From Xanthostigma xanthostigma (Eukaryota; Arthropoda; Insecta; Raphidioptera; Raphidiidae), in the NCBI GenBank assembly GCA_963575645.1, contig OY754464.1:7192001-7256000 (forward strand): 64,000 nt of DNA, written 5' to 3'. Under the pieces are notes generated by a model. It worked only from the letters and a program-made list of their open reading frames with translations, made no database searches and had not been told where the DNA came from. Made by a program: the position numbers and the translations under genes. Each line of letters opens with the position of its first letter. The stretch's first letter is position 1. Shown in pieces: positions 32,666 to 43,775 of the stretch.

Positions 32666-34360
32666 TTACAGAATTCGTTCGATATCATTCAAACCTTTCA
32701 GCAGATTATTGTCAATTTCGGTTATGTTGTTGTTAGTCAAATGAAGAACTTTTAATTTCTCCAGTGGACTTAAAGCACCTTCCTCAATTTTATATAATTT
32801 GTTGTTACTCAAATTTAATTCTGACAATGTATTTAACCCTGTAAAAATGCCAGTGCTCAAAATCTTCAGATTGTTATTTTGTAAGTACATGACATTGAGT
32901 TTCCCAAGCATGGCGAACGAGCCTAAGTCAATCGATTCTATTTTATTATCGTCTAAATTTAACGTTGACAATTCGTTAAGACCTCCGAACGTATCGAATT
33001 TGATGTGCTTTATTCGATTGTGGTTCAGGGAAAGCTCTTGTAACTTTTTCAGCGGACTCAAAGCGCCTTCTTTAATTTTTCTTATTTTATTATTTTCGAG
33101 ATTCAGCGCTGTTAATTCGGTGAGGCCTGTAAATATTCCGTTTTTCAAGATTTTTATTGAGTTGTTTTCGAGGTATAACCCTCTGAGCTTACCGAACATG
33201 GCAAAAGAACCTGAATCAATTAAATCGATTTTATTATCGTTTAAATATAAAACAAATAACTCGCTGAGACCCAAAAATGTCTCGGAAAGTATGTTTTCGA
33301 TTTGGTTGTGACTGATCGATAAATATTCTAGTTTCTTTATGTGAATGAACGTGTGTGATTCAATTGTTTCTAAGTTGTTATGATCTAGTGACAGTACTGA
33401 CAATTTTTGAAGTCCCCAAAAGGCGTTTTTATCGATAATTAACAGCTTGTTATTGCGCAAATGAAGCTCTTCCAATTCTTCTAAATTATTGAAAACTTCC
33501 GATGGTAATATTTGTAAATCGTTTTCAGCTAAATTTAATTTTACTAGTTTGTTTAATGTTTTAAATATATCGGCGTGAAATGTGTTTATCCGGTTAGCGC
33601 TCAGATTTAGTTCAATTAAATTCTTCAAATTTGAAAACGAGGAATGCTCAATGATTTCGATTTTATTTTTAAATAAATATAATTCTTTTAAATTATCCAA
33701 GCCATGGAACATGCCAGGCGTTATCATTTCTATTTCGTTAGCACTTAAGTAGAGATGAACAAGTTTTTTTAAACCACAAAATGCACAATAATTTACGTTA
33801 CGAATTTTATTGAATCCGATATATAATCGATTCAAATTCTCTAAACCTTTGAACGTATTGGTTTGTAATGCTCTTATTTCATTTGACGTCAATAATAATT
33901 CATTTAAGTTTTTTAGATAAACAAACGTTCCTGGAGTAATTTCAGTTAAATTGCTGCCCAAACCCAAAAAACTCAGAAACTCTAAACCGATGAATGTTTC
34001 TGAATTTACTGTTTTTATTTTGTTGTACATCAAATCGAGTGATTCCAAATTGCAAGCGCTCTCAAAAGCATTGTCTTCAATGTATTGTATGTTCCCTCGA
34101 CGGTATTGTAATTCGTTAACTTGATCCGGTGACTTTCCCAGTGCGATTGCAGTGAAATTCACGCCTATGTACTCGTAATGTTCTATTTCTATTAGGTTAT
34201 AAAACAGTGTTTTGTTGTAAACTGGATTTTGCATGTCTGGTGGACAATTGTGTTTTGTTTTAAAAATCCGTAAGTACATTTTGGGTCTTTTGGGTCGCAT
34301 TTCGATTTCGGACCATACTGTTATTAATAATAGCAGAAATAACCGGTTGCTAAAATTCAT
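32666..34360 (-). CDS. Secreted leucine-rich-repeat protein, single exon, 564 aa
   Basis: An intact reading frame for a secreted leucine-rich-repeat protein; ligand and role are unknown. Residues 1-16 (MNFSNRLFLLLLITVW) form a signal peptide. Residues 17-104 are an N-terminal segment with a single Cys near 39. Residues 105-559 are 19 consecutive repeats of about 24 residues with the extracellular pattern LxxLxLxxNxIxxIxxxxFxxLxx. The protein stops five residues after the last repeat, with no C-terminal cap, membrane segment or GPI signal. Residues 368-463 and 464-559 are a recent duplication of four repeats. The start is the first Met ahead of the signal peptide. A good acceptor (TTGGTTTTCAG, exon start 34370) lies 10 bp upstream, suggesting a 5'-UTR intron. 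The gene lies antisense within the 26.2 kb G-alpha-o intron. The family is shared with insect chaoptin/LRRC15-like proteins, but orthology is not claimed. Confidence 0.88.
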   Translation of the reverse strand: MNFSNRLFLLLLITVWSEIEMRPKRPKMYLRIFKTKHNCPPDMQNPVYNKTLFYNLIEIEHYEYIGVNFTAIALGKSPDQVNELQYRRGNIQYIEDNAFESACNLESLDLMYNKIKTVNSETFIGLEFLSFLGLGSNLTEITPGTFVYLKNLNELLLTSNEIRALQTNTFKGLENLNRLYIGFNKIRNVNYCAFCGLKKLVHLYLSANEIEMITPGMFHGLDNLKELYLFKNKIEIIEHSSFSNLKNLIELNLSANRINTFHADIFKTLNKLVKLNLAENDLQILPSEVFNNLEELEELHLRNNKLLIIDKNAFWGLQKLSVLSLDHNNLETIESHTFIHIKKLEYLSISHNQIENILSETFLGLSELFVLYLNDNKIDLIDSGSFAMFGKLRGLYLENNSIKILKNGIFTGLTELTALNLENNKIRKIKEGALSPLKKLQELSLNHNRIKHIKFDTFGGLNELSTLNLDDNKIESIDLGSFAMLGKLNVMYLQNNNLKILSTGIFTGLNTLSELNLSNNKLYKIEEGALSPLEKLKVLHLTNNNITEIDNNLLKGLNDIERIL

Positions 34361-34573
34361 TTTTGATTATCTGAAAACCAACAAACAGTATATTTTACTT
34401 CAATTAATTTAATCAATAATTAATTTTTGAAACACGGATTTAAAATATAGTGCCCGCGGTGAGAGTTGAAGCCAGGCACGTCATCAATAATATGGTAGTG
34501 AACGCCTACTTGCCGGCCAGACAGTGGCGTGTGAAATAAATTCGACATATCCATTTATAGCGGTAGAATAAAA

Positions 34574-34885
34574 ATGTCTGACACCTCGAATATGTCGACA
34601 TATTCGAGGTGTCAGACATGGTTCATGTTATTTATCAGAGAACATTATTTTAGCGTTTTGGTTGAAGTTTTTAAGCTATTCAATTAAAAAAACAAACGGT
34701 ACCTATCTATAAATTTTTTACATGTCGTCAAAATGACATCTTTCGGAAAATTTAGAGGGAAAACGCCCCAAAATCCAAAAAAGTCATAGAGGAAATAGGT
34801 GTCAGACTAGGCCTAATGAAGTCATACAAAGTTTGGGGAGAGTATTTGTCAGTAAAATTTTTGCCGACGGGCACTCTGACTATAA
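34574..34885 (+). repeat. Hairpin-headed repeat F, copy 3
   Basis: Head is a perfect palindrome: TGTCTGACACCTCGAATATG, TCGA, CATATTCGAGGTGTCAGACA. The body matches copies 1 and 2. The mini-ORF frame has an in-frame TGA near its start and a small deletion, so this copy is coding-dead. Confidence 0.75.
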
Positions 34886-35033
34886 CATCTACATTGTTTT
34901 TTGTAAAATTTTCACTCCGGAACCACGTTTTTCTACGCACTTTGATAAAAATTTAGCTAGAAAAGCGATCTTTTTCTATATACTTAGATCAATCATTTGT
35001 TTTGTTTTTTTAGTACAATCTAATGTTCTAGAC

Positions 35034-35687
35034 CAGCGGTCAGCAACCTTTTGGCAAGCAAGGGCCACATAGTGGCAAATTGAAATAAAGGCGGGCCGCA
35101 CTTGTTCATAATTTTAATAATATAGGTATTTGTGATATTAAAAATACGAAAACATTTTATTTGAATTTTATTATAAATTTAACTGAAAACTTCAAAATAG
35201 AACTGTTCTTTTACAAAAAATAATGTAACGTTTGAGGTTATATTTGAGTGGCTATTTGTTGTCCAGGTTTGTAGTTGCAATTCGTAGAATAGCTCTCAAT
35301 GCTCAGCTGTGAGACGAGAAACATATTTATTTTTTCAGTAATTGAGAATCGAAAAGGTTTGTTCGCATAAGTAAGTACTACCAAAAATTGTAATTAATTG
35401 CAGAGCAAACCTTTTCAATTCGTCAAAATTAGATGGCAAACTGACATAAAATTTAACAAGATCTTTGATTTCAAAGACAGAGTTTTTGAGAGTATCATTA
35501 GATTGGAGATCAATCACGTTCATTTGTATTTTGTAAATGACTAGGTACATCCTCAATATCACAAGAAAAAGGATTTGTGAAAATTAATTTAATTATTTTT
35601 TTATAAAGGTAGGTATAAAACTTTTAATTATAAAACAGTCACGGGCCGCAAGGTATAAGCTTGCGGGCCGCGGATTGCCGACCCCTG
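35034..35687. mobile_element. hAT element with transposase C-terminal remnant
   Basis: Ends CAGCGGTCAGCAACCTTTTG and, inverted, CAGGGGTCGGCAATCCGCGG. Flanking TTCTAGAC/TCCTAGAC is an 8-bp duplication with one change. Subterminal GGGCCGC words. The minus strand at 35335-35562 still encodes part of a hAT transposase. Confidence 0.9.
35335..35562 (-). pseudogene. hAT transposase C-terminal fragment
   Basis: The 75-codon frame includes FYVSLPSNFDELKRFALQLI and TIFGSTYLCEQTFSILNY. This matches the hAT dimerisation region pattern with LP, a FGSTY-CEQ-FS block and a following Asn. Only the C-terminal quarter remains. The N-terminal zinc finger and catalytic residues are absent, so it is a deletion derivative of an autonomous element. 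Confidence 0.85.
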
Positions 35688-35762
35688 TCCTAGACGACAG
35701 TGAGTTATACAAAAACATTAAAAAAATAAAATTTAAAAAATCATGGACAGAAAGAAAATGAA

Positions 35763-36240
35763 TTTTATTCAATTCATGCGCGTTATTCATGTTTTATCAT
35801 GCCTAAAAACCGAACCCTAAATAGCCATTTACCGACTGGTGACAATAACTTGTCATAACTCAATGAAGATTCCTACTAGCTCGGCCATTGTGGAATAATG
35901 AAAATAAACGTAACTATTTTCTGAGTCGTAACGAAATAGTAAGTAACAACAACTCCGTTGTTACCCATTGAGGCTAAAATTGAGAGGCCGAATGTTTTCG
36001 ACATGGAGTTTATTCATAACCGGCTAACCTCAAACCAAAACATTGAATCGTGCTGTTTGGTGCTGTTAGTATTGACAGTTTTTTTTATAAAGAAATAAAT
36101 AGATATTTACAACATTTCATTATAATTAAAACATGAATAACGCGCAATTGTTGAATAAAATTATGGGCGCAACTTGTAGGCTGTCATGACCTGTCAGCGC
36201 GATTAATGACTTAGACTACTAGTTACGCCAATAACTATTA
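35763..36240 (+). repeat. Repeat E, copy 1 (inverted partner 55389-55861)
   Basis: Near-identical to 55389-55861 on the other strand. An internal inverted pair, CATGCGCGTTATTCATGTTT and AAACATGAATAACGCGCAAT, next to TTATTCAA/TTGAATAA, suggests terminal repeats at 35763 and ~36160. The shared sequence runs on to 36240 (TGACCTGTCAGCGCGATTAA). Outer TTATTCAAC resembles 29936-30308. Confidence 0.75.
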
Positions 36241-36700
36241 ATAAAAACAAACCAGTAAATATGAAAAGAATGCTTGTCTGAAATTTATTAATACAATGCA
36301 TTTTTTTGGCTCCATGCAGGTTTGGTAATTATAAATATATCTGGCCAAACATAATACAGCTTTGGTATTATTTTAGACTTTTTCTTATTTAATGAAATAA
36401 AACATAAATACTTACAATTGTTATTATTGGATCTCCATGTTGTATTAAACACTTAAAACACAAGAACTGCGTTATGTCAATCATTATTTTTCGCTGCTCT
36501 AATAATAAATATATTCATTTCTTTCTGATTGAAATTAACTGATAAATATTCACAGAACCGTAATAAACAGCAATCGATAATTCAAAGTAGGGTGATCTAT
36601 TTCGGTTCAGAACTGAACAGTGTTGTGAACTTAGTGCTTGTAATAATGCTTTAAGGAAGTTTCCTCCATGTATCAGAATGCAGTGAAATTGTGTTTATAT
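36241..36700. other. No recognisable feature
   Basis: AT-rich non-coding sequence. Confidence 0.4.
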
Positions 36701-36701
36701 A

Positions 36702-37284
36702 CAGTATGTAAGCACGTAAGGTGCACATAGGGAAATTAACATTGAGAAACAATGACTGGATCAGAGTGAGCCTTGAAATATTGTTTTTCAATTTGACATA
36801 ATATTCTTTTGCAAAATGAATGTGTATACTACCGAAGAAAATATTCAAATGATTACAACATAATCGGACTTTTTTTATTAATGGGACATTAAATTATTTA
36901 AATTCCCAAAAATACTTAAATATATGGTGCGAGATCAAATATCTCCGCCTATTCGTGTTGAACCTAAAGACATTGGGTCACTGAATTACCAACGCGCATA
37001 CGTCATATCAGTCAGACAATGTTTGAATGAAATGTTTCTAAACAGATGGAGTTGTTTTTTTTTGTTTTATTTTTGTACAAAAAAAATTAAATAATGATTT
37101 ATAAGAGCTTTTTATTATTAAAAAGCCAAGTAAAATAAAAATAAATCAAAATAAAATAGAAATCCTCAAGATTACCACGATAATTCAATAGAAATAACAA
37201 TTAATGCAGTCATGGCTAACTCTGATCCAAGTATTTTTTCCCAATGTTAATTTCCCTATGTGCACCTTACGTGTTTACATACTG
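36702..37284 (+). mobile_element. Mariner-derived element, copy 1
   Basis: Terminal inverted repeats of about 70 bp start CAGTATGTAAGCACGTAAGG and are flanked by TA on each side. Shares its body with 38684-39257 and 42123-42690, but the transposase remnant is more broken here. A Helitron A begins 4 bp after its right end. Confidence 0.85.
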
Positions 37285-37288
37285 TATA

Positions 37289-37696
37289 TCTATGCTAATA
37301 TATAAAGCTGAATTATTTGTTTGTATGTTTATTTGTATGTTTGTTTGTTTTGTTTGTATGTTTTTTTGTATGTTTGTTTGTACGTTTGTTTGGTTGAACG
37401 CACAAATCTCAGAGCTACTGGCTCGAATTGAAATTTTTTTTGTTGGATAGCCTATTTATCGAGGAAGGCTATAGACTATATAATATCACGCTTCGACCAA
37501 TAGGAGCGGAGCATCAATAAAAAATGTTGCAAAATGTATCTCAAAATTAGTCCGACAAAAACTTTTGAACGGTAACTTCGATCATCATGAAATTTGGACA
37601 CAACATTCATCTCGGTTAACTAAGATGTATGTGCTTACTCATGTCCCTCCCCCATTCGTTCTTTTGCACCCGGGTGAAACCGGGCGGGACCGCTAG
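37289..37696 (+). mobile_element. Helitron family A, best complete copy
   Basis: Starts at TC (37289) in TCTATGCTAATATATAAAGC, after A. It ends with hairpin CCCGG-GTGAAA-CCGGG, eight bases, CTAG (37693-37696) before T. A TTTGTTTG microsatellite is at 37315-37390. It lacks the tRNA-Lys module and so gives the unoccupied form. Non-autonomous. Confidence 0.88.
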
Positions 37697-37699
37697 TGA

Positions 37700-38642
37700 A
37701 GTACAACTCCAAAAAAATAAATTATGAAAAGAAAGACAATACGGGACTGACATCATAATAATAAGTATAGAACTATTTTTTGCAGAAATATATTTTTATC
37801 AGTTTCTGGATACGAGGTCAATACAACACACAATTTGTTTATCATTGTAGTTGTTATTAAACAGTGATTTATAAAATTATCGTGTTTCGCCTGGTTTTAT
37901 GCAAATAGTTGGTTAAAATTATTACAGTCTATGCGGTTATTTCGCACTAGTGCGGAATGTAAAACAAAAGAAATGCGAAACTTATCGAACTCCCATTTTC
38001 ATAGTAAAAGTATGAAAATAAAATTCAGCTAGAAAATGATCTGTCAATTCTTTTCCAAAATTATGTGAAATACATGCAAAAAATACTATATGTATCTCGT
38101 GCGTGATGATATTATGACACATGTGACTGTTAAAACTCGCTTGACTCGTTTTTAACATAATGTCACACTCGCCATAATATAATATGTCAACACGGACTAG
38201 AAACATTGAAAAAAATAATAAACACGCTTGTAGAAACACATCAAAAAGTAGAAAATACAATACTTTCTGTTCTGTAACGTATAAAAGCGTGAGGCGCTCG
38301 ATTAAAACTATTTAAATATAGGTACAGTGGAGTGTCCCACTCTTCTAAACGTTATACAAGAGAAAGAAATTTATTTTCAACTTTTTGGTACGTTGATACA
38401 AGCTTCTTTTTTTAATTTTTTTTTCAAATTTTTAGTCTTATACGTTGTAGGTATTTAAATTTTAATCGACCCAAGACACGTCATCCCACCATTAGCACCG
38501 ACACTTCCACCATAATACAATTTCCTTGTTTTAAACTTGTATAAAATATATTGTTATAGCCAAAAATATCAGAATATTGTATTGTCATCAAAATTGCATA
38601 CACAATTGAACATTTTGAAAGAGAGTTTTTCGAGAAAAAATA
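37700..38642. other. No recognisable gene
   Basis: Non-coding; the minus-strand ORF at 37982-38260 has no recognisable domain or splice sites. Confidence 0.4.
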
Positions 38643-39477
38643 AAGAAAAAAATCCGAAAATCATAAATTTCTGATTTTATATACAGTATGTAAACACGTA
38701 AGGTGCACATAGGGAAATTAGCATTGGGAAAAAATACTTGGATCAGAGTTAGCCATGACTGCATTAAATGTTATTTCTATTGAATTATCGTGGTAATCTT
38801 GAGGATTTCTATTTTATTTTGACTTATTTTTATTTTACTTGGCTTTTTTAATAATAACAAGCTCTTATAAATCATTATTTAAATTTTTTTGTACAAAAAT
38901 AAAACAAAAAAACAACTCCATCTGTTTGGAAACATTTCATTCAAAAATTGTCTGACTGATATGACGTATGCGCGTTGGTAAATCAATGACCCAAGTGTCT
39001 TTAGGTTCAACACGAATAGGCGAAGATATTTGATCTCGCACCATATTTAAGTATTTTTGGGAATTTAATGTCCCATTAATAAAAAAAGTCCGATTATGTT
39101 GTAATCATTTGAATATTTTCTTCGGTAGTATACACATTCATTTTGCAAAAGACTATTATCTGTCAAATTGAAAAACAATATTTCAAGGCTCACTCTGATC
39201 CAGTCATTTTTTCTCAATGTTAATTTCCCTATGTGCACCTTACGTGTTTACATACTGTATAGAATAATTAAATGACAAATATAATTTTTATGAAACAACG
39301 GTACGGAACAGTCAGGGCGCGAGTTCTACTCGTACTTGTCCGTGTTTTTTTTAGTATTATTGACTGTTCTCTCTTTTATGATATAAAAAATGAGTTTATA
39401 GAAATAAACACGTGGGTCATTTAAAAAGCCTGCCTGGATCAGTGTCTGACCCGAGGCTCATATGTTCGCCATCACTG
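38643..39477 (-). mobile_element. hAT-type element split by a mariner-derived element
   Basis: The right end, inverted, reads CAGTGATGGCGAACATATGA and matches 6458-6716. The matching sequence resumes left of the nested element as AATCCGAAAATCATAAATTT. The second terminus is not recognised. Confidence 0.75.
38684..39257 (-). mobile_element. Mariner-derived element, copy 2, with proven TA duplication
   Basis: Ends CAGTATGTAAACACGTAAGG and inverse, TA at 38682-38683 and 39258-39259. Removing the element plus one TA restores exactly the sequence TTTTATATATAGAAT present (inverted) at about 6655-6670. Inverted relative to copies 1 and 3. Confidence 0.9.
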
Positions 39478-40089
39478 CACTAGCTCTTCATATGTTGGGT
39501 CACGCTATATACGTAAACGGGGATAAATGCAATAATGTAAATGTAAAAGTCAACTAGGGATAAAATCTCTAATTTGGCATCACTGGATATAGCTGATAGA
39601 CCGATGATTTACCTATATCACATCAGGTGCGTGCCCCGCGGTTAATCAGACGCGGGGTCCCAGTAAATGTTAGTGAATACAATCAGGATGTATCAGATTT
39701 ATTACTCAGTTCCTCAGTCGCTCAGCGGTTTAAATATAGTCTGATTCAAACAAACTATATAGTTTTTATTGGGCTAGAGCTGGGGCTAAAATAACAAATT
39801 TGACGGGCAATTGTAGTAAAATATGTGAACAATCCATGTATTGTTAGGTTTACAGAATTTTTTAAATGTATTGATGCAGATAAATTAACAGGCAAAAATG
39901 ACAAATATTGAAAATTCGCTCTAGGAATCTTTAAAACTGTACAATTACAAACTAAGTTATGATTTTATTTATTTATATTATTTGAACTAACTTCTGAATA
40001 ATTTTTTAATAAAATAACTCTTGTAGTATATAGACTTTGTAATCCATTGCTATACATTTTAAAGAATGTTTTGTGATATTATGTATAAA
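39478..40089. other. No recognisable feature
   Basis: Non-coding, AT-rich. Confidence 0.4.
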
Positions 40090-40609
40090 CTAGTGTGACC
40101 TGTGCGAATTATTCGCACTAAATAAGTATAATAATTATCACTTTACAAAATTATTTTTTAAATATGATTGCAGGTATTCAATTCGTTTCTAATTTTGCAG
40201 CCTGCTTATAACGTTCTTCTTTTTGTTGTATTACAATATGAAGCTCAGATGACAGATCGAAGAAATATTTTACTAAAATTGTCATATAGAGTCGCAAGTA
40301 GCAAAAGCGTTGAGCTAAGCCGTCAGATGGCATCATGCAGCATTGCTGTGACGTTGTTCAGCGTTGCTCGCTGTTTCAAAATTAAAGCCGTCAGATGGCA
40401 GTATGCAGTATTGTGTCTGTTGTATTACAGCGTTGCTGTATTTTAATTAATTTACGAAAACAAAAGCAATAATAAATTTTTTAGTTGTCGATGTCAGTAG
40501 AGCAAGCAATTATCTGTAAAATGATATATAATTTATGTGGAGAAATTGTGAGGTTTTTTTCTAAAAAGAGAGGCAAACATCTTTAACCTTAGCGTATTAA
40601 TATATATGA
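40090..40609 (-). mobile_element. Helitron family C, copy 3
   Basis: On the minus strand TC then ATATATATTAATACGC at the start, and hairpin GTGCGAATAATTCGCAC, AGGTCACA, CTAG, T at the end. One fewer internal iteration than copy 1, so the overlapping plus-strand ORF is 92 rather than 123 codons. Confidence 0.85.
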
Positions 40610-41900
40610 TACGCTATACTGCATAAACGAACTTAGTAGGCCGCATTTTTTCGTAATACCTTCCCTTTGCAATAAAACGAGCCTAGTTTTACGTCTTCAA
40701 AAATCATTTATATTTGGTAACGCCACAAACGCTCTCGTTTCGTGGTGTTCCGCTTAACTCCAGAGTAGAGATTCAATATCAATCGTGAACGGGTTAAGAT
40801 TTGATCACAGAATATTTTATGTTAAACAAGGCAAATAAAATGCTTTTTTTATGTTTCCTTTCGTGTTTTAAAGACCTCTGTGTCCAGTCCTGTAGTGGCT
40901 TTTCTTTGTATATGAGCTTCCACTCGATAATCTGATTGTGGTAACCTAGTTAGTATAACTAAACTAACATCTGAGGCTTTGATCAACCAAAAACACAGTG
41001 TCTCTGACAGTTTGAAGAAGAAACCTGCTTATATAATATTATGGCAGTGTGGTTTCATTATTTTATCTTTTATTTAATTTGCCTTGTGAATAATTTCATT
41101 CATTCACTGTGTATTTTTTCCTCAGTATCTCGAGTTTTAATATGAAATCATAAATTTGCACGAACGAGCGAATCGAGTAAGTTTTAAGTCGAATTAACGA
41201 ATAAAGTAAATGGGATCCAGCAAATAATAATAAAAAACTTATATAAAGGAAGATTTGAGATAACGAAAACAATTTAAATTTACACGGGCGAAGCAGCATC
41301 GGGCAGCTGATAATTATAAAAATATATTGAAAATTCAAATATTTAGATCTACAAATAACGCAAAATTCATGAGAATATTAATATCAGAAAAAATCATATT
41401 CTAAAAATATTGAATAGAAAAAAAAATTAATTTCTTAGCATTTTTATTTTTCTTAAAAATTAACTTGAGAGTTTTTTCGCTAAGATAACCTTGCAATTTA
41501 TTATAGTGTAACAAAACTGATCTTCGATGTGGGTGGTGAGTATTTATTTACAACAATAAAGTTCTAAGTAATAAAAATAATAGAAAGTCACTATAGGTAC
41601 ATATAAAATATACATACGAGAAATATTTGTCTAAGCGCTCTAGAAATTTATATCTGAACTCAATGATTTATGTCTGGTGACAACACTGTATGTTAACAGT
41701 ACGTCGTCTTAACTGTGTCTGACCTGTGAACTGCAGACGCGGTCCGTTTATATGCGTGGAGTACCTATTCTAGCTTTTTCTCGAATGTTCAAAACCCTTG
41801 TCTACCTCCTTCCACAAAAACTCTTCTACCTACTTCTATCAATGGGCGCAGTGTCAACATATCTTTTATCAACCTTAACTTTAAGTTTTAACATTAGGTT
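40610..41900. other. No recognisable gene
   Basis: Intronic sequence; ORFs (for example 41096-41338 minus) are low-complexity Phe/Leu/Ile without known motifs. Confidence 0.4.
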
Positions 41901-41904
41901 TTAG

Positions 41905-42070
41905 ACTTAATAGTAAAAGTCAATCTATTACCCAGAACCACCACAAATGTGTGCGTGCGACTTGCGCGGCTGATAACCTTAGACAAATGACGCCAGTTTT
42001 GAAGACATCAACGACAGATATTCGCATTCGCAATCGCGAATGTCTAAAAATCGGCATTCGTTGTATCACC
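41905..42070 (-). mobile_element. Inverted relative of 4425-4580
   Basis: Read on the minus strand: GTGGTGATACAACGAATGCC, AGACATTCGCGA and later CGCACGCACACATTTGTGGT. Probably one end of a TAG-ended hAT-like element with iterated CATTCGC words. Confidence 0.5.
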
Positions 42071-42122
42071 ACTTCATACTATGTCAATAGCTAACAGTAA
42101 TCGCGTTGTGACAATCGATATA

Positions 42123-42690
42123 CAGCATGTAAACACGTAAGGTGCAAATTAACAGTGGGAAAAAATGACTGGATCAGAGTGAGCCTTGAAATCTTGTTTC
42201 TCAATTTGACAGATAATATTCTTTTGCAAAATGAATGTGTATACTACCGAAGAAAATATTCAAATGATTACAACATAATCGGACTTTTTTTTATTAATGG
42301 GACATTAAATTCCCAAAAATACTTAAATATGGTGCGAGATCAAATATCTCCGCCTATTCGTGTTGAGCCTAAAGACATTGGGTCACAGATTTACCAACGC
42401 GCATACGTCATACCAGTCAGACAATTTTTGAATGAAATGTTTCCAAACAGATGGAGTTGTTTTTTTGTTTTATTTTTGTACAAAAAAAATAAAATAATGA
42501 TTTATAAGAGCTTTTTATTATTAAAAAAGTCAAGTAAAATAAAAATAAATCAAAATAAAATAGAAATCCTCAAGATTACCACGATAATTCAATAGAAATA
42601 ACAATAATTAATGCAGTCATGGCTACTCTGATGCAAGTATTTTTTTCCAGTGTTAATTTCCCTATGTGCACCTTACGCATGTACATACTG
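42123..42690 (+). mobile_element. Mariner-derived element, copy 3, transposase remnant best preserved
   Basis: Ends CAGCATGTAAACACGTAAGG and, inverted, CAGTATGTACATGCGTAAGG, between TA dinucleotides. About 70 bp of terminal inverted repeat includes GACTGGATCAGAGTGAGCC, and the 146-codon frame at 42155-42595 overlaps it. Confidence 0.88.
42155..42595 (+). pseudogene. Tc1/mariner transposase remnant
   Basis: The frame contains NIIGLFFINGTLNSQKYLNM and, later, VIPVRQFLNEMFPNRW. These correspond to the stretch between the second and third catalytic acids in mariner-like transposases (a G-FF-x-G-L-N-x-YL motif, then V-R-x-FLN-x-FPNRW). The intervening QQDGAPxH catalytic segment is missing or replaced by RVEPKDIGSQIY, and the N-terminal DNA-binding domain is absent. 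Both ends of the frame are made of terminal repeat. Not catalytically competent. In copies 1 and 2 the frame carries further lesions. Confidence 0.78.
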
Positions 42691-42691
42691 T

Positions 42692-43250
42692 ATAAATATA
42701 ATCTACACAAAGAAACAATTAGTATTATGATGAAGCAGTTATCCATTTGATGATCTGACTTCGGGAAACACGCTGTTGTTCATCAATATCCGGTTGTAGT
42801 CACTTGTTAAAACAAAATAACATTTGTTTAGTTTTGGTTCAGATAAACAAAAGACAATCACTTGTTTTACATTCATGTGTAACGCTTTAAATAATTATTC
42901 ATTCAAATAGTATAGAGGTGTTGATTAATGTATAAGAGCGTCATTTTTATTATTTTGTGGAAATAAACCATAAAATTGTGTTCACTGAGTCATTGTTAAC
43001 GTCGATTAAAAATTAAAATGATGTGTGTCGAAACGCCTTGCTAGCTAAAATCTAGCTTGACAATGACCTTATAAGAGATCTTTCTATCATACAGATATTC
43101 TAGTATGGAATACTTGCGTGGGGCAATTTTACATATTCCGAATGAATTTTTATTTTACTGAAGAAGGCCTTAAGGATAATTTTTAGTTATAACTGGCGTG
43201 ATATCTGCCGTAACATTTTCATTAACCAACAGGTGACAGTTCCATCTGTA
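42692..43250. other. No recognisable feature
   Basis: Non-coding sequence between two mobile elements. Confidence 0.4.
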
Positions 43251-43251
43251 T

Positions 43252-43767
43252 TAGTAATGTGCCGGATATCCGTATCCGCGGATGGGAGAAGAAAGATCCG
43301 TATCCGTTAGTTTTTGGCGGATCTTTTACCTTATTAATTTTCAATTCATGGATGAAATTTTATATATATAGGTGATTAGGTAATAATGAAAAACTGTTAA
43401 ATTCCATTCAGATTATTTTTTATTTTTTAAAATCATATTTGGCACCTTTATATTGCAAACATTTATCGTAGTGAGTACCATATCAATAGTACATATCTCA
43501 AAGGTACTAAAAAACTATCTTTATAATGAGCTATTGCACATCGATCTTTGGAAAGAGACAATCTGTTATGAGAGTTAACTCTTAAAGAGGTCAATAACTT
43601 TTTCCCATAACAGATAGTCTCTTTCCAAAGGTCGATGTATAATATTTACCGCCGCGTACTCTAAGAAAGTTAAGATCCGTATCCGTATCCGCGGATCTTG
43701 AAACCAAATATCCGTATTCAGATCCGTATCCGCGGATATACATTTTTAACGATCCGGCACATCACTA
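43252..43767. mobile_element. TAG-ended hAT-like element A, copy 1
   Basis: Ends TAGTAATGTGCCGGATATCC and, inverted, TAGTGATGTGCCGGATCG. Perfect ATCTGTAT duplication (43244-43251, 43768-43775). The subterminal ATCCGCGGATACGGAT word is iterated at both ends. An internal palindrome (~43536-43645) uses CATCGATCTTTGGAAAGAGA. Gives the unoccupied site for the insertion at 58898-59338. Confidence 0.92.
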
Positions 43768-43775
43768 ATCTGTAT

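Noticed and set aside
32799-33311. 170-codon plus-strand ORF
   Set aside because: It is antisense to the intact LRR gene and arises from the regular codon pattern of the leucine-rich repeats.
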